64,000 nucleotides of DNA from assembly GCF_028502605.1 (NCBI RefSeq), contig NW_026611593.1, positions 744,001 to 808,000 on the forward strand, written 5' to 3'. The translations under genes were made by a program, and so were the position numbers. The notes beneath the pieces are model-generated. The model was not told where the DNA came from, did no database searches, and saw nothing but the letters and a program-made list of their open reading frames with translations. This document shows, one piece after another, positions 56,733 to 64,000 of the stretch. This DNA is from Trichoderma breve (Eukaryota; Ascomycota; Sordariomycetes; Hypocreales; Hypocreaceae). How positions within the stretch are numbered: the first letter of the stretch is position 1; each line of letters opens with the position of its first letter.

Positions 56733-59094
56733 TCATATCCGCTCATACGTGCCATGAATCGTATAATCCTTCTTCGGACCATTAACAGTATACTCTATAC
56801 TCCATTTCTCCAAATTCACAGCCTTGAACGCAAAGTTGTACTTGACATTGTAGTAATCGTCAATGCAAAGATGTCCAGCCTTTGCCGCCCAGCCTTCCTT
56901 TTCGCGCTTCTCGTTGTCCTCGAGCGGGGGCGCTTCGAACTCGATTTCATGGAAGAGATAGTCTGCGCGCTTCTGGTCGTCTGGCTTGGCAAACCATACG
57001 CTGATGACATCTTTCTTAGAGTCGTATCGCCAGATGTATCGACGAGTCGCTTTGAATCCGAAACCAGCCGAGGTTTGGAATTCGCCGTCTTCGATATACA
57101 GATATTCCAGATCCTCTCCACCGCCATTCTCGTCGCAAGCATCGATGCTGTTTGGATCAGAGGCACACTGAAGGCCGTCCGACGTCCGTTCACGGAGCAG
57201 AAACTGGGCGGTGCCTACAAACTTGCCGCTCGGGTGGGAAGGAAGTCGACTGTTGAGATCGCGTTCAAGCCGCCATGTGCCAAGAAGGCTCCTGAAAACG
57301 CCTCGTGCGACGAAACGGGGAGTTGTGAGGCATTCGACAGCAACATCACGAGTCTGCTTTAACGATTTCTCGGCCTCGGCTTTTGCTTCAGGGCTATCGC
57401 TGGGTGACGGATATCGAGCGGGCGTGAGCGTATCGAGAGGAAGGTTATTGCGAGAGGTTGTCGGAGTCTTTGGCATGATGGATTCGTGCATTGGTATGGA
57501 AAGCGCTTCGGAAAATTCTTGCATGAGGTACATGTAGTCACCCATGGGGAACTGTGAAAGCCTAGGGTCATCTCGCAAGCTGAGTGTTCGCTTGATGGAG
57601 TCGTCTGTTTGGAGTTTTCGCTCCAGTGCCTCTAATTTCGAGCCAGTTTGGCCAGACCAAAGATCAGTAATGAATCGAGCATGCATTTGCATAACTCCCC
57701 AGTATGGGGATCGATAGAATCCAACAAATCCGAGATTTGGGACGTCTGGATGATGGGTGCCGTGGAACGCCAAGGCCAGCGCTTGGCTGAGGTGTTTTGG
57801 AGAGTGCTGGAGGGTGTTGAGAATATCCTTTGGTAGGAAATCGACACATGGAGAGGGATCAAAGCCTGTCGCAAGGACTACGGCAGCTATGTCATCGATC
57901 TGAGCCCCATGATCATCCAATGTGACCAGGTCGCCCTCCAGGGAAAGAACTTTGCCAAATGACAGAGTAATCATCCCGGATCTCACGAAATCGCTGTACC
58001 AATCGCTAACAGCCAGATATGCCGGTTGGTCTCTTTCCTGTTGGTTAGGCATCAGTAGAGAAGAGAATTGTTCTTGGTCACCGAGTGACGATTCAAAGAT
58101 GGTGTGAACCATATTTGCATGCTCTTGGCTGATATGGCCCTGCGTATTCTCGAGTGGCCTGGGTCGGTTGTTGACGTTGTAAGAACCCAGATCTAAAGGT
58201 GCAAAGGGAGCTGCTGTAAACGTGGGCTAATGCATGTGAGTACGTTGGCAAGGCGTATGATAGGGGAAAATCAGCTTACCTCGGGGCTGGTGAAAAGAGG
58301 AAACACCCAGATAGGCCGCTGAATTGCATTGTAAATGGAGTATTTGTCGATTCCAGTAATTTCTGATTCTTCCGGGGAGTTGACGGCAGATGAGAGATGG
58401 CTCGCTATGGTGCCTGCAATCTCAACGCCGGACATTTGGCCTCCCACGATGAGAATCTTGCCTCCCTTCTCCTTGCCCTCTCCTAACAGACCCTTCAAAT
58501 CGCGGTACTGGCTGCTGTGGATGATTGGAACGGACGTCTTTGCGTTTTTGAAGCATTCGGGAATGATGGGTTTGCCAAAGTATCCAGAAGCAACGATCAA
58601 GTAGTCAAAATCCCTCGCCTCTTCCTTGTCCCCCGACTGAATGTGGATTTTCCAGCCTTCTGTACCATCATCCCGCTTCTCTGCCTTTGCCACACGGCTC
58701 TTCAATCGAAGCTCGAAATCAGGATTGCCACTGAGGTATCTACTCCGATACTGCTCCAAGTACTTGCCAACCTGCCACGCGCGGGGGAATTGCGGCGCAT
58801 CGTCTTCCCACGCCAAGTCGCTGAACTGAACAGTGTGTCTGCTCTGGTTCGCAACCATCAATGGATGTACTAGACGCCCTGAATCCGTCTTTGAGGTCGG
58901 CCACAGCCCTCCAATGGCGGCTTGACTGTCAAAGATGCTGACTTTGAAGTGTCCTTTGGGTGCATTGTGGAGGAGCGTCTTGGCCGCAACAAGACCAGAA
59001 GGCCCGGCGCCTGGGAGTCGTTAGAAGAGACTTCTGCGAATGAAAACTTTCCACTCTCATGTAACTAACCGACAATGCAAACAGACTTGGACAT
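56733..59094 (-). CDS. FMO-type flavin monooxygenase fused to a DUF6314-like C-terminal domain
   Basis: Three exons (59094-59070, 59010-58280, 58226-56733) encode 749 residues. The FAD motif GAGPSG is split by the first intron (residues 9-14, 'CIVGAGPSGLVAAKTL'). A second Rossmann motif, 'ILIVGGQMSGVEIAG', and 'VVLATGFDPSP' follow, as in flavin-containing monooxygenases. The canonical FxGxxxHxxxY appears degenerate ('VPIIHSSQYRDL'). From about residue 555 a separate domain begins ('FRSLLGTWRLERDLNSRL') with 'GTAQFLLRER', 'RYIWRYDSKKDVISVWF' and the ending 'KKDYTIHGTYERI', which I recognise as the DUF6314 type, a lipocalin-like beta-rich fold. One continuous exon covers the junction, so it is a true fusion. 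The substrate is unknown. Confidence 0.87.
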
Positions 59095-60133
59095 GACGCG
59101 ACTGAGGCCCCTGTAGAAGCTGGATGTCATGTACGTACTTTGTGAAAAAGAGAGAATGAGTCTAGGGTGGGAGAATGAGGGGCAGCTGAAAGCCTTGTAA
59201 AAGATGCATCCACCCGATTGAGATCTGGAAAAAGTGTTTGTCAAATATGGAGTTGCGGGTTCGTTGAATATATAAATTTTAAAAGAAGAAACAAAGTCAG
59301 TGAGGTGAGCAGAAGTATTCGTAGTGCTGAGGACAGCAGATCTTGCGTATCTCGTGAGATTGGCGGCTACACAAGGAAAACAAAAATCAAGCTTCAGACT
59401 CAACAATAGTGCCGATCAGCGGCCCCCCTTGTCAGAATGCCGCTGAGATCAGAGGCTACTTTGCGTGCTGACATAAGACAGATTCATCATCTCTCAGTAC
59501 ATAAAAGGTTCAGCAGGTTGTTGTCCCAAAGATGGTTTTACGGTTTGCCACCTTGTATGACGCTTTGATAATACTGATGTTGGCTGGAATGTCAAAGCTT
59601 GAGCTACTGGATAACCTCATATTCTGTATTCATCTAGTGATGCTGATGCCAAGGTTGAGCCATCATCTTTTGCTTCATCACTAGAGTCATTATAAATCAA
59701 CTTTTCTTTAACCTTGGGTATTGTCCCACCAATGTCAACAATAACATCTTTTAACACCTCGGTACTTAAAAACAAACTTTTATCTCCGCCAATGTCAGAT
59801 TCTTCCATCAGCTTTCCATGCCCTCAATTCGGCTTTAAACAAATCCCTGCTGCTTCTGCCCCGCCCCCTCGCCCAAAAAAAGTGTCGTCATGCCCCTCCC
59901 TTGCGTGATCCTATTCGGATAGCTTCCTGAAGCTATCCGAGCCGTGGTGCATCCGGGTCTGTATCTACCAAGGTACTACAGGTATTTAATCAGCTCGAGA
60001 GCACTTCTAAGTTTGGTGTAGATTCGTTTGCTCCCTAGCTGCAGTAGACCGGTCTATTTACTGTAGGTTCTTAAATTAACTTCTCTTCATCGTAAATCGT
60101 TACTTGTACAGTACCATAAATACACTCCTCAAA
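59095..60133. other. Divergent promoter region, 1 kb
   Basis: Between the monooxygenase (minus) and the atypical SDR (plus). A TATATA-type stretch near 59270 is on the monooxygenase side. A 63-residue minus-strand frame at 59617-59808 is not convincing. Confidence 0.5.
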
Positions 60134-60995
60134 ATGGCTTCACCACACCACGTCCTCATCCTCGGCGGCCACGGCAAAATCGCCCAGCTTCTCACCCCAC
60201 TGCTCCTCAAGCGCTCATGGACCGTCACCAGCGTGATCCGCAAACAAGAACAAGTGCCCGCCGTCGAAAAGCTCGGCGCCGGATTACCAGGCCGTCTCAG
60301 CGTCCTTGTCCGAAGCATCGAAGACGTCGATAGCCAAGAGAAGGCAGCGAGCATCTTGGACGAAGTCAACCCAGACTACGTCGCATGGAGTGCCGGTATG
60401 CAAATCAACTCGCAAACTTCTGTGCTTTCCACCCTTATTACTTACACTTCTGCTAGGTGCCGGTGGTAAATACGGCGCTGAAGGCACATACCGCATCGAC
60501 CGTGACGCCGCAATCAACTTCATCAACGCCGCCGCCGCCAAACCCTCCATCAGCCGCTTCCTCCTCGTTTCCTACAACGGCTCCCGTCGCAAAGCAGCTC
60601 CCTGGTGGACAGCCAGCGAATGGGAAGACTACCACAAGAACATCAACTTTGGCGTACTAGCGACCTATTACCAAGCCAAGATCGCCGCCGACGAAGTCCT
60701 ATACGAAGTTTCCAAGCAGAGCCCAACTTTGGTAGGCATTGACCTCCGCCCGGGCAGATTGACAGACGATCCCAAAGGAAATGTCACACTAGGTAGAAAC
60801 AAGAACGTCAAAGGGGAAGTCCCTAGGGAAACTGTAGCTCATGTAGCTGATGCCATTCTTGCTGCTGATGGTGTCAAGAGCGGGTGGATAGATTTGCTGC
60901 AGGGCGATGATGATATCAACGAAGCTGTTGCCGCCGTAGTCCGTGATGGCGTTGATGCTGCTGAGGGCGAAGACATTTATGCAAAGTACGCGTAG
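60134..60995 (+). CDS. Atypical SDR (NAD(P)-binding, NmrA-like / SDR_a group)
   Basis: Two exons (60134-60395, 60457-60995) encode 266 residues. The dinucleotide motif is 'VLILGGHGKIAQLLTPLLL' near the N-terminus, i.e. G-G-x-G-x-I, followed by an Arg that favours NADP ('TSVIRKQEQ'). 'DYVAWSAGAGGKYG' spans the intron. 'FLLVSYNGSRRK' and a late 'YYQAKIAADEVL' retain a YxxxK-like pair. 'GIDLRPGRLTDDP' matches the family loop. These proteins may be reductases or redox sensors. The ATG at 60134 (context CAAAATGG) is preferred; frame upstream is open but without an ATG. Confidence 0.82.
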
Positions 60996-61383
60996 AACTG
61001 CGCAATCAAATAGAGAAGGAATAAAAAATCAGGATCAAGTCGTAACATTATAATATTATTGCACATGGCTCCCTATCTGCTAGTTCAATATTATGAACCT
61101 ACCAAGCATTGTAAAATCTGAGTGGAGAGGAGAATCTCGTCTCGCCAACATATATAGCTCCCCCACAAGCATCCATAACCACTTCCGTGCTGATGAAATG
61201 TGGAAAGAAAAAAAGAAAAAAGATATACTCCGATGTGCCTTCACTGGTCGGAAAGATAATCTCGCAACGATACTCTCACCTAGGTAATATACCCCGGCCT
61301 TCGTCCCCTAACTGGAGAGATAATCTAGCAAGGATAATCTCGCAAAGATACTCCCGCCCAAATCTCGATTAGCTGGAGAAGCT
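60996..61383. other. Convergent 3' gap with a short direct repeat
   Basis: The 3' ends of the SDR and of the receptor gene. It contains the triple GATAATCT repeat listed separately. Confidence 0.6.
61255..61346 (+). repeat. Three copies of a 14-bp motif
   Basis: GATAATCT[C/A]GCAA occurs at about 61255, 61320 and 61333. The first and third copies share a longer block that continues as GATACTC. Confidence 0.65.
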
Positions 61384-61593
61384 TCAACGGAAGCGCTCTG
61401 AGAGCTCCAGCTCGTCATCATCAGAAACACGCGAGGCCTTGAGTCGGGCCATGGCAGGCAACTCAAGCGTGTTCCGATTACCGTACGTCACGACATCCAA
61501 TCTGCCATCCATCCGAACAGTATTGCGGTAGCCTCGGCGAGGGATTGGCCAAATGCTGTCTTTGAAAGCTTTCAGCTCTTCACGCACGGTGCC
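61384..61593 (-). pseudogene. Detached cytoplasmic tail of the GPCR beyond the TAG
   Basis: The same frame continues without interruption for 69 codons after the TAG. It is charged ('GTVREELKAF', 'ARLKASRVSDDDELELSERF') and suits the juxtamembrane helix 8 and C-terminal tail of such receptors. It is not expressed unless the TAG is read through, is a sequencing error, or is absent in other strains. Confidence 0.6.
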
Positions 61594-62985
61594 CTAGCTC
61601 GTGGTGAAGTAGATCAAGGCATTCCAAACCCCCTGCAACGGCAAAACACACCCGCTAGCAATACTGAGCTGGAAGTCAACGCGGCCATCATACGTAAGGC
61701 TGTAGAGCCGGTTGACAGAACTTGGAATCCAGGTGATCAAAATAGCAAAACCAAAGATGAAGCTGGTGCGTAAGTAGGCCATCTTGACAGGATCAAGTCG
61801 CTTCAGTTTCATGGAAGCACTCGACTTTATACTCTTCAGGTACGAGAATACTGAATGCGCAAAGTGTGGCCGTGCAGGAGGAAGAGCTGCGCTCGGTCGG
61901 GGGAATCTCTCAATGCTTTGACCATAATAACTCGCTGCTTGAGGTACTGCCCACGATCGGCCGCATGACACAATAGCAGGACCGTGAGAGTAAATGGCAG
62001 GAGGGATCATGGGAAGAGAGAAGTCATCATTGTCGGGCGTGTTTGATGTGACCTGGACTTCAGTGGTTGCAGTGCCATAGTAATCTTGTCTCCGGGTGAG
62101 GCTCTGGGTAGCTAGTCAGTATACCGCAAAGTGCCTATCAAGATAAACTTCCATTTCTTACCTCTTCAGTTGAATCTCCAGCTTCGCTGGTTCCACCATC
62201 ACTTCTCTTAGCTGTGATTGGGATGCGGACTGCAAAGTTGCGAAGGCGGTTCCGGTTGCGGAATACGTGATATCCCACGGCGACGTAGATGATGATTGAT
62301 CCAAAGATGCAGATCCATATGGGGATGTAATAGGCGTAGAGGCGTACTAGACTCCAGTTTGAATCAACCCAGCACCAAAGCTGGCCGAGTGTCAGTAATT
62401 ACACCCCAAAGGTTGGATCAGAACGTCTCACAGCTGCATTCCCAAAGACGGGACCCTTTGCATCGTCGTGGATGGAAACTAAGACGACGGCAGGCACCAG
62501 AGGACCGCCGAAGCAGATGATGCAGTAAATCCAGATGCGCTTCCGAAAAGTAGCGGGATTAGCGTTGAAGAAGAAGACGAGAAACACATTGAACGCCATG
62601 GCGAACGACCACCAGGGATCAGATTGCATGAACCTAAACACCACATCAGTTTTTGTCGCTCTAAAGGAGTATGAGTAACCGAAAACTAGAGCGCCCACCA
62701 TTCAAAGATGAAGCCTTGACCCTGGCAGAGAGCAGAGCTTTCGCCCTTGTCGAGGCCATCGTAGCCAATCATGGAAGCGATGCTCGCACCAGCATTTGCA
62801 ATGGAAGCCAAGACGATGAACATGTTGGGAGTGGTTCGAAGTTTCTTGATCAAGAAGAAAGACACAAGAGTGAGCGTGATGGCCACCATGGAGAGGCCTG
62901 CGCCAGTCCGCTCGATGGTGATGAGGACCTCGATCTCTCGAGGGCTCAGCTCCGAGCCGCTGGTATCGTTGGCAGGGGAATGCAT
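61594..62985 (-). CDS. cAMP-receptor-like GPCR, truncated by an in-frame TAG after helix 7
   Basis: Four exons (62985-62699, 62633-62432, 62380-62162, 62103-61594) give 405 residues to the TAG. Seven hydrophobic helices are present. Receptor-like marks are 'RTTPNMFIVLASIAN' after helix 1, 'DPWWSFAMAFNVFLVFF' in helix 3, 'LWCWVDSNWSLVRLYAYYIP' in loop 2/helix 4, a long third intracellular loop (about 215-320), and 'GVWNALIYFTTS' at the end of helix 7. This is the class V Dicty_CAR-like group of fungal receptors, thought to couple to heterotrimeric G proteins. The TAG at 61596-61594 is in frame with 69 further residues ('GTVREELKAFKDSIW' to 'DDDELELSERFR') ending at 61384, so the tail appears to have been cut off. 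Confidence 0.85.
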
Positions 62986-64000
62986 CGTAGAATGGATGGT
63001 ATCAACTATTCTAGTTCATAGCAGTAATGACGATGCGTGGTTCTGATTTTAGGTTTTAACGTTGGACGGATGAAAGAGAAACAGTGGTGATGGAAGAAAG
63101 TTGAGGTTGTGACGAACTGAGGTATTCTGGGAAAGAAATGGCCTGATGTTTCAAAGGGAAAAAAATCCTCAGATTTTGAGTCATAGAGGAACTGCAGTGT
63201 CTCCTAGGGAAAGAGAAAGGGGAGGGGAAGGCGTTCTGGTGGGCAGCTGCCAAGTCTGAGCTCGAGGTGAGCTACAACCCTGGAGGTCACTCGTAACTCG
63301 GCTCGGGTTTTGCCCTACTTTTCTTCCCAGCACTGATTCGAATGTTGATAGACAGTAGAAGAAATAATGTCAGTTTGGATCTTCCAGTTGCCATCAGTGT
63401 AAAAAGTGTCCATCTCGTCATGTCCAACTTCGTCTTGTAATACATTGGTCAACATCCCATCACTATGGGCTCACGCCGATATAATGCTGCCTTGAATAGA
63501 AGATGTTCATTTTAGATATATCCTGTCTCCCTTTTCCATTGAATCATCTCGGTTTAAACCCTTTTTCTTGTTCTTTCATCCTCTCCCCTTTCCCTTCTAA
63601 TCTATTTCTTTGCTAATAAAACTAATTCAAGAAGGCTTCAGTCGCTGTTATTGCTCCTACTACGCCGGATCGATCTGCCAATTACAGCTTCTTTTTGTCT
63701 ATAGCAACTGTTACTACATCTAGGTAGGCGATTTGAAGCTTCATGTTACATGACATTCACCTCTACACTGCTTGCTGGTTGCGTCTCTGGCTGCCGCTCG
63801 GCCAAGTACATCTTTCAGCGGCGTGTCTGCGGCCGACAAATTCATAGGTCACATGGCCGCCTATCACAGACAAGTTTATAGCAGTAGACAGGCGGTGTTT
63901 TTTGTCCCCCACTGGCGGGCTGTTTTTCACAGCAGCAGCTGACCGGGAGTACAGGTATGGCTGACCACCAATAAGAATTCATCAGTCAAATTTCGAAGAT
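62986..64000. other. Intergenic region at the window end
   Basis: GPCR promoter and leader, then about 700 bp where I recognise no gene. The next gene presumably lies beyond the window. Confidence 0.55.

Noticed and set aside
59617..59808. 63-codon minus-strand acidic frame
   Set aside because: Short, isolated in a divergent promoter region, and without splice partners or family similarity.

Overview
The window comes from a filamentous ascomycete. Introns are short (about 50-100 nt), most with GTRNGT donors, CTAAC/CTRAC branch points and YAG acceptors. Gene spacing is dense on both strands, and the content is typical of the fungal phylum (Zn2Cys6 factor, HET domain, NACHT-ankyrin, QCR10, EXO5). 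The style of the proteins suggests Sordariomycetes, probably Hypocreales and perhaps Trichoderma; that placement is inference, not a database result. All gene models below were spliced by hand from the sequence.

Positions 1-7.8 kb hold metabolic genes: the 3' end of an extended SDR reductase, a GNAT acetyltransferase, an HSL-type alpha/beta hydrolase, a classical SDR, and a small unrecognised protein (7342-7842) behind a long leader that lacks any ATG. Positions 8.2-25.2 kb form a housekeeping block: ALG10 (N-glycan precursor glucosylation), QCR10 (respiratory complex III), MED4 (Mediator), a TM9SF/EMP70 membrane protein, EXO5 (mitochondrial/nuclear exonuclease V), SEC1 (exocytic SM protein), a G-patch protein and a vacuolar-type cation/H+ exchanger. 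The exchanger model requires a 3-nt microexon.

Positions 25.2-34 kb are gene-poor and accessory. A NACHT-ankyrin STAND protein (27.9-31.5 kb) lies tail-to-tail with a HET-domain protein (31.9-33.9 kb), a layout reminiscent of fungal allorecognition or cell-death loci. Positions 35-43.3 kb carry a zinc-less MDR reductase, a secreted GH92 alpha-mannosidase, a Zn2Cys6 transcription factor and a secreted, apparently GPI-anchored amidohydrolase.

Positions 43.9-46.3 kb form a two-gene arsenic-type module: an ACR3 arsenite efflux carrier (with a GC-AG intron) tail-to-tail with a Cys-containing bZIP factor, as expected for a transporter and its regulator. Positions 47.6-52.2 kb encode a 1472-residue protein ending in a CorA-like two-helix GMN channel module preceded by a C2H2-like finger. 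Then follow an F-box-like tail-anchored protein, two proteins I do not recognise, a flavin monooxygenase fused to a DUF6314-type domain, an atypical SDR, and a cAMP-receptor-like GPCR. The GPCR reading frame is interrupted by an in-frame TAG just after the seventh helix.

I found no rRNA, convincing tRNA, CRISPR array or intact transposon. Several intergenic gaps of 1-2.7 kb carry nothing I can name.
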